Below the pieces are notes generated by a model. It did not search any database. It was given only the letters and a program-made list of their open reading frames with translations, and was not told where the DNA came from. The position numbers and the translations under genes are program-made. Below are positions 10,000 through 20,457 of a DNA stretch of 64,000 nucleotides, piece by piece (positions within the stretch are counted from its first letter, which is position 1; each line of letters starts with the position of its first letter). The stretch is from Leptospira yanagawae serovar Saopaulo str. Sao Paulo = ATCC 700523 (GTDB taxonomy: Bacteria; Spirochaetota; Leptospiria; Leptospirales; Leptospiraceae), in assembly GCF_000332475.2 (NCBI RefSeq), contig NZ_AOGX02000008.1, forward strand, positions 186,001 to 250,000, read 5' to 3'.

Positions 10000-11190
10000 A
10001 TGTCACTCGATCCGACAAACGAAGAGAAAGAAATTCAGGACATCGTCCATGAACTTTCAAAGGACATTGAAAAGGATCGGTTGTTTGCCAAAAAACTCCG
10101 GCGTTTTGCTTTTATCTCTGCATTGTCCTTTGTTGGACTGACAGTCCTTGTGCTTTGTGGGTATTTACTTTTTTTAAGTTTGAGTGTGACCAAACTCGAA
10201 ACGGAAGTCAAAGAAAAAGAACGAAGTTTACGGGAACTCGAACAATCTCTCTTTTCCTTAATGTACCAAGAACAACTCCGAGAAGAAAATGCATTGGCTG
10301 CAGATTCAGAACCTGATACGGAACTTGCCAAACAGGTAGAAGAGAATATCGAATTCCTAAAAGAGGTAAGTGCCAACACAAAAGGGCGTAATATTTTACG
10401 TGGCAATGAATCTCACAAAGAAATCGCATTAACCTTTGATTTGGCGACTGGAGAAGAACTTCCTGTTTTGTACAATTACATCAAAGAACATAAAATCAAA
10501 GTCACATTGTTTTTATCCAATGAAAGGCCATCGGATATCAATGGTTCCTTTTTTGTCAGACAAAACTTAGACTACATCAAACGAATGGCAAAAACTGGGG
10601 CTGTGGAATTTGGGAACCATACTTGGTCTCATTTTAACTACCAACGTTCTGTGACAGAAACTTCCTTAAAAAAAAGGATGGTCCTCGACTACCTATCAAA
10701 TTCAGTACTCGACCTTCCTCGTATGGCAGAGGAATTAAAACGAGTGGAAGATACGTTTCGAACACTCACCAAACAAGAATTAAAAAAATACTACCGACTT
10801 CCCTATGGTGCTCTCAGCCAATTGATTTTAGATGCCCATGCAAGTTTGGGGTATACGGACCATATCATGTGGTCCAATAATGCAAAAGGTTCTCTCGACC
10901 TTCCTGATTATATTAGCAAACAATTCCTCTACAAAAAAACATCGAAGGGAAAAAAGGAAGTGGTGAAAAACCCACATTACAAAACAGGTGAAGAAACTTT
11001 AACCTTTCTTGAAACTTGGGAAAAAGCCGATCCCAATGGAATGAATGGAGCCATCATCCTCATGCACTTAGGTGGTCCACGTAAATTTGATAAACTGATT
11101 TATATTTTGCCAACTTTCATCGAACGGATGAAGGAAAAAGGGTATCATTTCGTTACCCTTTCAGAAGTGCTCAACAACGAAAAAGACTAA
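10000..11190 (+). CDS. Membrane-anchored NodB-type polysaccharide deacetylase
   Basis: A 396-residue protein with one transmembrane helix at about residues 37-62 (FISALSFVGLTVLVLCGYLL), a coiled coil to about residue 100, then a NodB-homology carbohydrate esterase domain. Visible motifs are ALTFD (motif 1), the metal-binding NHTWSHFNY (H-x3-H, motif 2), YRLPYGALS (motif 3) and ILMHLGG near the C-terminus. Motif 1 reads TFDLATGEE rather than the usual TFDDG, so the second aspartate is missing and activity or substrate may differ. The catalytic domain should face the periplasm, where N-acetyl groups of peptidoglycan or another glycan would be the substrate. Confidence 0.85.
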   Translation: MSLDPTNEEKEIQDIVHELSKDIEKDRLFAKKLRRFAFISALSFVGLTVLVLCGYLLFLSLSVTKLETEVKEKERSLRELEQSLFSLMYQEQLREENALAADSEPDTELAKQVEENIEFLKEVSANTKGRNILRGNESHKEIALTFDLATGEELPVLYNYIKEHKIKVTLFLSNERPSDINGSFFVRQNLDYIKRMAKTGAVEFGNHTWSHFNYQRSVTETSLKKRMVLDYLSNSVLDLPRMAEELKRVEDTFRTLTKQELKKYYRLPYGALSQLILDAHASLGYTDHIMWSNNAKGSLDLPDYISKQFLYKKTSKGKKEVVKNPHYKTGEETLTFLETWEKADPNGMNGAIILMHLGGPRKFDKLIYILPTFIERMKEKGYHFVTLSEVLNNEKD

Positions 11191-11203
11191 TTTCGCAAAT
11201 TGA

Positions 11204-11231
11204 GAGTATCCGTTTATGCAAAAGGATACTC
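11204..11231. terminator. Stem-loop between convergent genes
   Basis: GAGTATCC (11204-11211) and GGATACTC (11224-11231) form a perfect 8-bp stem with a 12-base loop between the converging deacetylase and RND genes. There is no long T run on either side, so termination is inferred from position. Confidence 0.4.
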
Positions 11232-11252
11232 ATTTACAATGCTTATTTGTTG

Positions 11253-14200
11253 TTAAACAAACTGTTTTTTTCTATGTTTTAAATGGTCGGAGATTCGATC
11301 ACGAAACATATACAAATTCAGATAAAATACTGGAACCATTATGAGTGTGATGAAGGTGGCAAAGGCGAGTCCCCAACCAAAGGCAAGAGCCATGGGTACA
11401 AGGAAAGGGTCTTTTCCTCCAATTCCGTATGCGGTAGGTAACAAACCAAGAACGGTTGTGACTGTTGTAAGCATAACAGCTCGCAAGCGGATACTTCCTG
11501 CTTCCATTAATAACTCAAATGTAGATTTAGAGGGATCTTCAATTCTAAGTTGGTTCGCACAATCCACAAGTACAATGGAGTCGTTTACGACCACCCCCGC
11601 AAGTCCAATGATCCCTAGGAAAGCCAAAAAGGAGAAAGGCTGACCATGTAACAAAAAGGCAAAGATCACTCCAATCACCCCAAACGGAATGGCACTCATC
11701 ACAATGAGAGGTTGCGCCAAGGACCGGAAGAGTGATGCCAGGATCATATAAATGATCAGAAGTCCCACAAGGAATGCTCGCCCAAGGGAGGCCATCGATT
11801 CTTCTGTGTCTTTATTTTCCCCAGAGAAACGGACAGAATACCCTGGGTATTTGGCAATGATCCCTTCCGTGAGTTGTTTGGCTTCTAAATTGACTTGCCT
11901 TGATGTCGATATTGTTTCATCAATATTAGAGGTTACCGTAAGGAGTCGTTTGCCATCTAAATGGTTGATCGATGCTCTACCAGGATTACGATCGTAACTT
12001 GTAAGTCGTGAAACAGGGATTAGGTTACCTGTTAAGTTATTCACATACACTTTATTTAAGTGGGATAGTGAAGACCGATACTCTTCGGGAAAACGAACTC
12101 GTACATCCACTTCCTCATCTGCACGTTTGATTTTTGTGGAAACGGTTCCTTGTAAGGCAGTGTTAATTGCAAGGGAAACAGATTGAACACTTACTCCTGC
12201 AAAAGAAGCAAGAGATTCATCTACAGACACTCTGATTTCATCTTTCCCTTCATTAAAATCATCTCCTATGTCAGTAACACCTTTGATTTTGGCAAGGGCT
12301 GCTTTGTATTCGGCACCTATTTTGAGTAAGGTGGCAAAGTCATCCCCTTTGATTTCAATCGCAACAGGTTTTCCAACCGGAGGTCCACCAGCTAATTTTT
12401 CAAATTCTAAATTAACCAATTTCCCTTTGAGGGGCAGAAACTCCGAAGGAATTGCATCAATTTTGATTTTTTCTTCTTGTTTTTGGTCTACGTTTTCTTT
12501 TGCTAATTTCTCTTCGAGTAAGGCAAGGGATTTTTCATTGAGTAAATATTTTGAATTTTCACGAACCACTTCGATGATTTTTTCTGTAGAACGCTCCCTG
12601 TTATCATCTGGTGTGAGATACACCATAACTTGGGCATAGTTTTTTCCTCGTTTCGTAAAAGGATCGTTTGGATCTTTTTGGATGATACCCACTCGGGAAA
12701 TGTAATTTTCCACTTCGCCTGCGGGAAGTTTTGCGATCGTGTGTTCTATAGCGCGAATGAACCTGTCCGTTTCTTCTAGTTTTAAACCCGTTTCCGCTGT
12801 GACACGGATTTGGAAGGTTTCGATGGCACCTGGAAAGAGTTTGAACTTTCCAAATTTAGCTTGGATGGCAAGCGAAAATACAAAGAGCCCGAGGAGGAGT
12901 CCCACCATTTTCCAACGGTTCGTCAGTGCAAATCGAAGAAGGGGTAGGTAGGTTTTCTCCTTAAATTTCACGAACCAATGGGACTCTTCTTTCACTTCTC
13001 CTTTCATATCAGTGGCCTTACTCACATCATATAAGTGAGAAGGTAACATAAAGAAAGCTTCAAATAATGAACTCAGAAGTGATAAAATAACAACGAGTGG
13101 AATGGAGTGGATGAACTTTCCAAAAATCCCAGTCATAAATAACATAGGACCAAAAGCAGCAATGGTTGTTGTCACAGTGGCCGTCACCGGTGCGAGTACT
13201 TCACTTGTCCCACGCATAGCTGCTTCAAATGGTTCTTCTCCCATTTCCAGGTGGCGGTAAACGTTTTCACAAATGATGATGGCATCATCTACTAAAATTC
13301 CAACAACAATGATAAGGCCCATCATTGAAATGAGGTTTAACGTTAGGCCCATATAATTCATGGCTACAAAGGTCATGGCAATGGAAATCGGAATCCCAAG
13401 GGCCGTCATGAGTGCCATACGCCATCCAAGGAATACAAAGAGGGATGCCATGACAAGGATGAGACCAGAGACTGCATTGGATGTGAGGACTCCAAGCCTT
13501 CTTCGAATGTATTTTGATAAATCGTTTACAAACGCATGTTTGACGGTGCCCTTCGTAGATTTAATAAAACTTTCAACTACTTTTTTGGATTCATCTACCA
13601 CGGAGATCGCATCTGCTTTTTCTCGTTTGATAACAGTAAGTGCAATGGCGATGTTTCCATTGGATTTGTCCAAATAATCTGAATCTTCAAAACCTTCGGT
13701 CACACGTGCTACATCTCGTATGCGTACAGAACGTCCTGCATCATTTGTGCGAATGAATACATTCTCAATTTCTTCTGCAGTATCAAATTCACCCACGGTT
13801 CGAACAATGATTTCCCTTGTTTTTTCATTGATGTTTCCTCCTGGAAAATTGATATTCCGAAGGCGTAATGCATTGATTACCTGTGTTGAAGAAAGGGACA
13901 TACTCCTGAGTTTGTCTGGATCTAAGTCCACTTTCATCTCTCGTTCGCGCCAACCTCGTTTGGTGATCCTTGCAACTGTTGGTAAGTCTTTTAATTTTTC
14001 TTCTAAAATTTTTGCTTGGTCTCGTAGTTCTTTTGCATTTAACTCTGGTTTTCCGTCTTTGAGATTGGATGTGAGGTGGATCTCAATGACAGGTTGTCTT
14101 GCCGTTGTGATCTCTGTAACGATCGGGTCTTCTGCATCGGTGGGAAGGTCCTGGATGCGGTCAATGGCAGACTTTAAATCATCAACGACTTTCTGTGTAT

Positions 14201-14507
14201 TTTTGGTATTTGGATCGATCGTGATGATGATACCTGATCGGTTTTCAAGGGAAGCGGAACGAAACTCTTTGATCCCATCCACCTCTTTGATGGCGTCTTC
14301 GAGTGGTTTTGTGACAAGTTTTTCCACATCGGCAGGTGCTGCTCCAGGATAAATGGTTGTCACACTGACAATATCAAAATTGATATTGGGGAATGCTTCC
14401 CTATTCATGGTAGCGGCAGTGAACCCACCAACGAGTAAAATGAGAACCGTCAAAAGATTTACGAATAAACTTTTGGAAAGAAAATACTGAACGATGGATG
14501 AACCCAT
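11253..14507 (-). CDS. RND-family efflux permease (AcrB/HAE1-like)
   Basis: A 1084-residue inner-membrane transporter with the RND architecture: an N-terminal transmembrane helix, a large periplasmic porter loop, a block of helices ([20 protein letters not shown] and following), a second periplasmic loop, and a second helix block ([20 protein letters not shown] and following). The intramembrane proton-relay region includes [17 protein letters not shown], with the paired aspartates typical of proton-driven pumps. No periplasmic adaptor or outer-membrane channel gene is adjacent. It lies 47 bp after def on the same strand and may share its transcript. The substrate cannot be told from the sequence. 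Confidence 0.93.
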   Translation of the reverse strand: MGSSIVQYFLSKSLFVNLLTVLILLVGGFTAATMNREAFPNINFDIVSVTTIYPGAAPADVEKLVTKPLEDAIKEVDGIKEFRSASLENRSGIIITIDPNTKNTQKVVDDLKSAIDRIQDLPTDAEDPIVTEITTARQPVIEIHLTSNLKDGKPELNAKELRDQAKILEEKLKDLPTVARITKRGWREREMKVDLDPDKLRSMSLSSTQVINALRLRNINFPGGNINEKTREIIVRTVGEFDTAEEIENVFIRTNDAGRSVRIRDVARVTEGFEDSDYLDKSNGNIAIALTVIKREKADAISVVDESKKVVESFIKSTKGTVKHAFVNDLSKYIRRRLGVLTSNAVSGLILVMASLFVFLGWRMALMTALGIPISIAMTFVAMNYMGLTLNLISMMGLIIVVGILVDDAIIICENVYRHLEMGEEPFEAAMRGTSEVLAPVTATVTTTIAAFGPMLFMTGIFGKFIHSIPLVVILSLLSSLFEAFFMLPSHLYDVSKATDMKGEVKEESHWFVKFKEKTYLPLLRFALTNRWKMVGLLLGLFVFSLAIQAKFGKFKLFPGAIETFQIRVTAETGLKLEETDRFIRAIEHTIAKLPAGEVENYISRVGIIQKDPNDPFTKRGKNYAQVMVYLTPDDNRERSTEKIIEVVRENSKYLLNEKSLALLEEKLAKENVDQKQEEKIKIDAIPSEFLPLKGKLVNLEFEKLAGGPPVGKPVAIEIKGDDFATLLKIGAEYKAALAKIKGVTDIGDDFNEGKDEIRVSVDESLASFAGVSVQSVSLAINTALQGTVSTKIKRADEEVDVRVRFPEEYRSSLSHLNKVYVNNLTGNLIPVSRLTSYDRNPGRASINHLDGKRLLTVTSNIDETISTSRQVNLEAKQLTEGIIAKYPGYSVRFSGENKDTEESMASLGRAFLVGLLIIYMILASLFRSLAQPLIVMSAIPFGVIGVIFAFLLHGQPFSFLAFLGIIGLAGVVVNDSIVLVDCANQLRIEDPSKSTFELLMEAGSIRLRAVMLTTVTTVLGLLPTAYGIGGKDPFLVPMALAFGWGLAFATFITLIMVPVFYLNLYMFRDRISDHLKHRKKQFV

Positions 14508-14554
14508 ACAATCTCCTGCAAGTGACTAAACTTGCAAATTAAAACGAGAAAAAT

Positions 14555-15094
14555 TTAATCTAACAATTTGCCTGCGGTATCAATGTCATCATTGAAACCA
14601 AACAACTTCGTACTTTTCAAACGATCTACATACAAAACGCCAAACAAATGGTCACATTCATGTTGTAATACGATGGCTCTATAACCTTCAATGATTTCGT
14701 CATGTTCTGTAAAGTTTTCATCACGCCATTTCATACGAATTTTGTTTGGCCTTTCCACATACCCACGCATACCTGGAACAGACAAACAACCTTCCCAAAA
14801 CCCATCGGCCGGAGGGCTTAAAGGAGTGATCTCTGGATTGATGATGATTTGGTTTGGAACTTCGGGGGTACCTGGGTAACGTTCGTTGTCATCCTCTTGT
14901 CCCACGACCACTAATTTTTTCAAAACACCAATTTGTGGGGCGGCAAGACCCACACCGTCGGCATGGCGCATGGTTTCGAACATATCTCGAATCAATTTTT
15001 TGAAATCTTTGGTTTGGATTTCGGATTCGGTGACATCTTCGCTCGTCTGACGAAGGAGAGGATTGCCAATTTTCAGAATTTTACGTACAGCCAT
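14555..15094 (-). CDS. def: Peptide deformylase
   Basis: Removes the formyl group from the initiator methionine of new proteins. All three family motifs are visible: [10 protein letters not shown] (motif 1), EGCLSVPG (motif 2, with the metal-binding Cys) and QHECDHLFG (motif 3, the HExxH metal ligands and catalytic Glu). Length 179 is typical. The C-terminus is short. It is followed by the RND permease after 47 bp and preceded on the same strand by tRNA-Ala. Confidence 0.97.
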   Translation of the reverse strand: MAVRKILKIGNPLLRQTSEDVTESEIQTKDFKKLIRDMFETMRHADGVGLAAPQIGVLKKLVVVGQEDDNERYPGTPEVPNQIIINPEITPLSPPADGFWEGCLSVPGMRGYVERPNKIRMKWRDENFTEHDEIIEGYRAIVLQHECDHLFGVLYVDRLKSTKLFGFNDDIDTAGKLLD

Positions 15095-15208
15095 AATCTA
15101 ATATGGAATAGATTGAAAAAGGTCACTGAATGATCAAGTGAACTCCTAACCAAATGAAAAAGAATTTGACAGTATGGGCTGAAAACGCTGAAATCTCGGG
15201 AGGGATTT

Positions 15209-15281
<73 letters not shown>

Positions 15282-15356
15282 TTGTGCTAATCCAAGGTGA
15301 GAGAAGACGTTTGTCTGTCAACAGAATCCCAAAATGGCTAAGGAACCAAGAACTTT

Positions 15357-15668
15357 ATGGGACAAGATACGGTAGAAGAACTCACTAAAAAATTGAAAAT
15401 CCAATCGGATATCATCAAAGGGTATGAAAAAGTTCTTAGGCTCAATGAACAAGAATTAGCAAACGCAGACGAAATCATTCGCATGTATGAACAGATCATC
15501 GATTACTCACGTGTAGAACTTAGGGAAGCAAAAGAAACTGTCGAAGCGAGCACTATGGTTTCCAATTTGAGCCGTGACGAACTTATGTCAGCCTTTGATA
15601 AAATCAAATCCCTAGAAGATGCCAATCGTAAACTAAGAGAAGAATCTTTAAAGTTTAGCAAAGATTAA
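15357..15668 (+). CDS. Small coiled-coil protein upstream of SpoIIE-type phosphatase
   Basis: A 103-residue protein that is almost entirely helical and charged, with heptad-like spacing (TVEELTKKLKIQSDIIKGYE, then repeated EQELANADEIIRMYEQIID). It has no membrane segment or cysteine. I do not recognise a family. It ends 4 bp before the TTG start of the large phosphatase gene, so it is translated from the same message and probably acts with it, perhaps as a dimerising or scaffold partner. That role is inferred from position only. Confidence 0.7.
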   Translation: MGQDTVEELTKKLKIQSDIIKGYEKVLRLNEQELANADEIIRMYEQIIDYSRVELREAKETVEASTMVSNLSRDELMSAFDKIKSLEDANRKLREESLKFSKD

Positions 15669-15672
15669 ACCA

Positions 15673-18420
15673 TTGAAACCAAATTCCCTTCCGCCAATTA
15701 TCTTAAAAAACAAAGATGGCGGATTTTATCTTTCCTCCTCATCCGAACTTGACGATGTATACCATTTTATCCTAGGGCAGGCAAAACGATTTGTATCAGC
15801 AAAATCAGCTGCCATCTATGTTAGAAATGAAAGAGGGAATTTAAGCAGGATTGGGCTCATCCAAGATAAAATCAATGCGGGTAAAATCGCAAAACATGTT
15901 TTTAAATCCAAAAAAAGTATCCTCGTTAAAAAAGGAACTCATTTGGGTGCAAATGACGCTCCTGTTTCGGAATCCTATATTGCCTGTTATTTGGGGGATG
16001 AAATTGGAGACATGTCACTCGGTGTACTCGTTCTTGAAGGCATCAAACATTTTCAAAATTTTTCCGAACAAGATTTAGATTTAATCAATTATTTTAGTGC
16101 GAATTTAAATGCACTGTTTAAGGACACTGTGTTTTCTGAAGAGGAACCACAATTTTTTAATTCCTTAACCACTTCTGTTTTACTTCTGATTGATAATGCC
16201 AATATCCACAATAATAACAATAGGCTGCAATACTTCTTAGAAGAAATCATCCGTGTTGCAGTCCTCATCAATACCAGTGTGGATTTGGAACATGTTCTTG
16301 TGATGGTAATGGAGTCGGCAAAGTCTGTATTTCGTACAGAGGCAAGTTCACTGCTCCTTTTAGATGATAAAAAAGAATTTTTAGTCTTTCATACTGTGAC
16401 TGGTGAAAAAAGGGAAGAGGTTTCCAAAATCAAGGTTCCTGTGGGACAAGGGATTGCGGGGACTGTGGCAGTCACAAAACAGCCGATGATCATCAATGAT
16501 GCACAAAATGATGATAGGGTGTTTCGGGACGTAGACAAGGCTTCCAATTTCATCACTCGAAATATTTTGGCAAGTCCTCTGATCGTGGGAGACGAAGTGA
16601 TTGGTGTGATTGAAGCCATCAATACCATCGATCGTAATAATTTTAGCCAAGATGATATAGATACCTTCCTATCTTTTTCGAGTGCATGTGCTGTTGCCAT
16701 TCAAAAAACAAGGTTACTTGAAAACTTAAATATCACCAACCTCGAACTCAAACAAAAGTTAAGTACTCTTGAATCGATTTTTGATTTAGGGCAGGCGGTA
16801 CTGGAATCCCATGACGAATTGGGTTTGATGTCAAAAACTCTAAGTATCCTCACCAAAGAGTTGTCATGCGAAGATGCGGGAATGGTGATCATCGAGGAAA
16901 AAAACAAAAACAGAATCCAAGTGTATGCAAGGCAACTTGGGATTGTGAGAGAATCATTTTTTCCGATGTTTGAAAGCCGTTTGTTTTTAAGCCTGATGGA
17001 ATCGGGGAATCCTAGAATGGCTGTGGTCACACCGCAACTCGAAGAATCGTTTTTAGAATTGGAATTTTATACCCTAAAGAAAAATTTCCTGATTTTACCA
17101 ATTGCTCCTCGGGGTGGTAATTTGCGAGCAGCACTTTATGTAAGTGGAAAACATTCAGCCCATTCGTTTAATGAAACTGACCTTAGAATGTTAAAAACTT
17201 TATCATCACCACTGGCAAAGGCATACGAAAACTTAAAACTCAACCAAGAAATCATCACGAAAAAATCGATTGAAAAAGAAATCGAAATCACAAGAAAAAT
17301 CCAAAACAATATTTTACCGAATGCTCTCATGCAATCACCACTTTTTGATTTGGGAGTGATGTCAGTTGCCGCCAAAGAAGTGTCAGGTGATTTTTACGAT
17401 TTTCATGCGTTTGGTGATGAACAGTTTTCCTTTCTTGTTGCAGATGTGTCGGGGAAAAGTTTGCCTGCAGCGATTTTTATGGCGATGTCGAGTTCGATCA
17501 TTCGGACTTTGTCCAGAACGACCGACCTTCCTCCTTCCGAACTCCTATTTCGAGCAAACCAATTGATCTATGAAGATAGCCAGTCAGGTATGTTTGTGAC
17601 ATTGTTTCTTGTCAATTACCAAAGAAAAACGCGCACTTTAAAATTTGCTTCAGCAGGTCACAATGACCAAATTTGGATCCGAAGTGATGGAAGTTTTGAA
17701 CTCTTAAAAGGCAAAGGAGCACCCCTTGGTGTTGTCCCTCATACCAATTACCAAGGTGGAGAAATCCAATTAGAACCTGGGGACATTTTGGTTTTTTATA
17801 CCGATGGTGCCATTGAAGAAAAAAGTCCCGATGGGGAAGAGTATGGGCTCGACAGGTTTATTGATTTTATCATCCAAAGAAGGAATGAGCCATCACAAAA
17901 AATCGTAGAATCTGTATATGACGACATTCGGTCCTTTTCCCGTTCAGAAGAACAATATGATGATTTTACGGTAATGGTATTAAAGTTTGCAGAGGTGACA
18001 AGTTTTGAAATGGTAAAAACCTTTGATGCACATCCAAATGAAATTCCCAAACTCCGTGATTTTATTTCAGAACATTTAGAATCAAAAATCACAAAACCTT
18101 TTGCCTTTGATGACATCTTAATATCTTTGGATGAAGCAGCCACGAATATTGTGATGCACAGTTATAAAGATACTGAACTTCAAAACCCTAAGTTTGAATG
18201 TAAATTTGAACTGATGGGTGATAAGTTAAAAATTGTTCTCGTAGATGAAGGAAAACCCTTTGACAGAAAAAAAGTTCCAAAACCTTCCGTGGAAGCCAAT
18301 TTGAAAGGCGAACGAAAGGGAGGATTTGGCGTTTATCTCATGGAAACCCTTATGGACAAAGTTTCATATGAGTACAATGGGAAACAAAACATAACCTATT
18401 TGGAGAAAACAATCGTATGA
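15673..18420 (+). CDS. GAF-domain SpoIIE-type serine phosphatase fused to HATPase anti-sigma domain
   Basis: A 915-residue cytoplasmic signalling protein. About residues 10-155 and 190-350 are GAF-like sensor domains; the second is clear (VPVGQGIAGTVAVTKQPMII and ASPLIVGDEVIGVIEAIN). A third, weaker GAF-like region spans about 365-520. The PP2C/SpoIIE phosphatase domain (about 535-775) has EVSGDFYDFH, VADVSGKSLPAAIFMAMSSS and DDFTVMVLK. The last 140 residues are an RsbW-like HATPase (ISLDEAATNIVMHSYKD, GGFGVYLMETLMD). The start is TTG. It overlaps the downstream STAS gene by 4 bp, which points to a partner-switching circuit with kinase and phosphatase on one chain. Confidence 0.92.
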   Translation: MKPNSLPPIILKNKDGGFYLSSSSELDDVYHFILGQAKRFVSAKSAAIYVRNERGNLSRIGLIQDKINAGKIAKHVFKSKKSILVKKGTHLGANDAPVSESYIACYLGDEIGDMSLGVLVLEGIKHFQNFSEQDLDLINYFSANLNALFKDTVFSEEEPQFFNSLTTSVLLLIDNANIHNNNNRLQYFLEEIIRVAVLINTSVDLEHVLVMVMESAKSVFRTEASSLLLLDDKKEFLVFHTVTGEKREEVSKIKVPVGQGIAGTVAVTKQPMIINDAQNDDRVFRDVDKASNFITRNILASPLIVGDEVIGVIEAINTIDRNNFSQDDIDTFLSFSSACAVAIQKTRLLENLNITNLELKQKLSTLESIFDLGQAVLESHDELGLMSKTLSILTKELSCEDAGMVIIEEKNKNRIQVYARQLGIVRESFFPMFESRLFLSLMESGNPRMAVVTPQLEESFLELEFYTLKKNFLILPIAPRGGNLRAALYVSGKHSAHSFNETDLRMLKTLSSPLAKAYENLKLNQEIITKKSIEKEIEITRKIQNNILPNALMQSPLFDLGVMSVAAKEVSGDFYDFHAFGDEQFSFLVADVSGKSLPAAIFMAMSSSIIRTLSRTTDLPPSELLFRANQLIYEDSQSGMFVTLFLVNYQRKTRTLKFASAGHNDQIWIRSDGSFELLKGKGAPLGVVPHTNYQGGEIQLEPGDILVFYTDGAIEEKSPDGEEYGLDRFIDFIIQRRNEPSQKIVESVYDDIRSFSRSEEQYDDFTVMVLKFAEVTSFEMVKTFDAHPNEIPKLRDFISEHLESKITKPFAFDDILISLDEAATNIVMHSYKDTELQNPKFECKFELMGDKLKIVLVDEGKPFDRKKVPKPSVEANLKGERKGGFGVYLMETLMDKVSYEYNGKQNITYLEKTIV

Positions 18421-18758
18421 ACGAAGATAAAATTGGAATTCGGTCTGAAGAATTGGGAAATAAGATGGTTGTGCATGTCCAAGGCAATTTGGACGTTCAC
18501 AACACACATAAAATTGAAAAGGATTTGCTAAACCTTGTGAGTTCTTCCGGCAAATCCGTGATTTTTAATTTGAGTGAAGTGCCATTTATTTCTTCCGCGG
18601 GACTTCGCCTTCTTGTCACAACACTTAGGCATTGCCAAGAGCAGAAAATTAGCATTTCTATTTGTGGATTGCAACCTGCTGTCGAAAAAGTTTTCGATAT
18701 CATCGGGATGCAGCAGTTATTCACAATTTATCCTGATTTAGATGCAGCTTTAAAGTAA
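18417..18758 (+). CDS. STAS-domain anti-sigma factor antagonist
   Basis: A 113-residue single-domain STAS protein of the SpoIIAA/RsbV type. The phosphorylation-site region reads [20 protein letters not shown], with the SSAGL motif that carries the phosphorylatable serine in known antagonists. The ATG overlaps the stop of the phosphatase-kinase gene (ATGA). The natural reading is that the HATPase domain phosphorylates this serine and the SpoIIE domain reverses it. No sigma factor gene is adjacent, so the final target is unknown. Confidence 0.92.
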   Translation: MNEDKIGIRSEELGNKMVVHVQGNLDVHNTHKIEKDLLNLVSSSGKSVIFNLSEVPFISSAGLRLLVTTLRHCQEQKISISICGLQPAVEKVFDIIGMQQLFTIYPDLDAALK

Positions 18759-18805
18759 AAATCACTTTTCTAAGTGATCCTAAACAAAACATTGGAAAAA
18801 AACTT

Positions 18806-20452
18806 ATGGAAACCATGCAGTATTCCCTAAACAACCCGTTCAAAGAATCCAAGGCTCCGGAGACCCAAACCGGCATTTATGATGATGCTCTCAAACTCGG
18901 TAAAGAATTAATCGAAAAACCGTTTCTTGGTGGTGGTGAAGATCGGATCCGTGTCCAACATTCCAAAAACAGGATGACTGTTTGGGAAAGGATCAAAGTC
19001 CTCACGGACGAAGAACCAAATATCACCTACCAAAACTGGGGTCCCAATTTAGATGGTGCCTCCATTGTCACAGGAATTTTAAATATCAAAGGTCGCGATG
19101 TTGCCGTCTATGGGCATGATTTCACACTCCGTGCGGGTTCCATGGATGCAACAAACGGTAGCAAACTAGCCCGCCTCATCCAAATGGCAGGAACGCATGG
19201 AATCCCTCTCATCGGGATGAATGATTCTGCAGGAGCCTATGTACCAGCTGGTGTGGGTGGACTTGACGGATACTCGGAAGCGTTCACAGCACTCCGTAAA
19301 ATCAGCGGGGTTGTTCCCTCTGTGATGCTCATGTTTGGGTTTAACGCAGGTGGAGGGGCATACCTCCCTCGCCAAGGGTCATTTATGATCCAATGTGACG
19401 GAACCTTTTTTGGACTCACGGGACCTGGTGTTGTGAAGTCAGTCCTTGGGGAAGATATCTCTGCCGAAGATTTAGGGGGACCAAAAGTCCACGGCCAATC
19501 GGGAGTTGTCGACCTTGTGACAAATGATGAGTTAGGATCTCTCAGGACTGCGATTCGATTGTTATCCTACCTTCCAGACAATAACCATAGTTTTGCGCCT
19601 TTTTACCCAACATCTGACCCAGTTGACAGATTCATTTACGAAGAAGATATCCTTTTCCGTAAAACGTTTAATTCCCCAACGGGAATGAACACTCCCTTCG
19701 ACATCACTCTCTATTTACAACAAATCTGTGACCATGGTGAGTTTTTTGAACTCCAACCACAGAGAGCACGTAATATTGTAACAGCTTTTGGAAGGATTGG
19801 TGGCCATGTTGTTGGATTCCTTGCCAATAACTCAGCCGTATCTTCTGGTCAAATTGACATTGGAGCCTCTCGTAAGGGAACTCGTTTTGTAAGATTCTGT
19901 AACCTCTACAATATCCCAATGGTATTTGTAGAAGACACCACTGGATTTTTACCAGGCCGAGACCAGGAACATAATGGAATTGTCCTTGAAGGAAGAAAAC
20001 TCCTCGATTCCATCATTGACCTTCGTACGCCAAGGCTCACACTCATCATCCGTAATGCGTTTGGTGGTGCTTATGCAACCTTTAACTCGTATTTTACGGG
20101 AGCATCCATGGTATTTGCTCTTCCAACAGCAAGGATTGCCGTGATGGGTCCTGCTGGAAAAGAGTATGTTTATAAAGATGAAATTACAGGCGTTCAAAAA
20201 GAATTTTTGGCAAATGTCAAAAAAGGTATGAGTGAAAAAGAAGCAGCCGCAACTCGTGATGCAAAACTCTTTGAAATTGGCCAACGGTATGAAAAAGAAC
20301 TGATGAATCCAAAAGAAGCCTTATCTCTTGGTTCTGTTTCCTCCATCATTTTACCTGGTTACACTCGTAATGTCCTATCCAAAAACTTGAGTTTTCTCAT
20401 GTCCAAATACAAACCGGCTGAAATGTCCGGACCTCAAAGGGAGTTTGAATAA
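18806..20452 (+). CDS. Acyl-CoA carboxylase, carboxyltransferase subunit
   Basis: A 548-residue carboxyltransferase of the propionyl/methylcrotonyl/acetyl-CoA carboxylase beta type, which moves the carboxyl group from biotin to an acyl-CoA. Family features include the oxyanion-hole glycine stretches ([35 protein letters not shown]) and the C-terminal crotonase-fold half with [16 protein letters not shown] and [16 protein letters not shown]. The product is clearly the partner of the next gene, five bases downstream, which supplies biotin carboxylase and biotin carrier. The substrate (acetyl-, propionyl- or another acyl-CoA) is not decided by what I can see. Confidence 0.93.
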   Translation: METMQYSLNNPFKESKAPETQTGIYDDALKLGKELIEKPFLGGGEDRIRVQHSKNRMTVWERIKVLTDEEPNITYQNWGPNLDGASIVTGILNIKGRDVAVYGHDFTLRAGSMDATNGSKLARLIQMAGTHGIPLIGMNDSAGAYVPAGVGGLDGYSEAFTALRKISGVVPSVMLMFGFNAGGGAYLPRQGSFMIQCDGTFFGLTGPGVVKSVLGEDISAEDLGGPKVHGQSGVVDLVTNDELGSLRTAIRLLSYLPDNNHSFAPFYPTSDPVDRFIYEEDILFRKTFNSPTGMNTPFDITLYLQQICDHGEFFELQPQRARNIVTAFGRIGGHVVGFLANNSAVSSGQIDIGASRKGTRFVRFCNLYNIPMVFVEDTTGFLPGRDQEHNGIVLEGRKLLDSIIDLRTPRLTLIIRNAFGGAYATFNSYFTGASMVFALPTARIAVMGPAGKEYVYKDEITGVQKEFLANVKKGMSEKEAAATRDAKLFEIGQRYEKELMNPKEALSLGSVSSIILPGYTRNVLSKNLSFLMSKYKPAEMSGPQREFE

Positions 20453-20457
20453 TTTCC

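Noticed and set aside
13720..14352. A 210-codon + strand ORF opposite the RND permease
   Set aside because: Antisense shadow of a well-supported transporter with continuous family motifs.
15160..15190. TTGACA-like box at about 15168 on the + strand
   Set aside because: It points away from the tRNA-Ala gene and has no good -10 partner or downstream gene within reach.
18761..18778. Hairpin ATCACTT/AAGTGAT after the STAS gene
   Set aside because: Only 7 bp with no T run after it; too weak to call a terminator.
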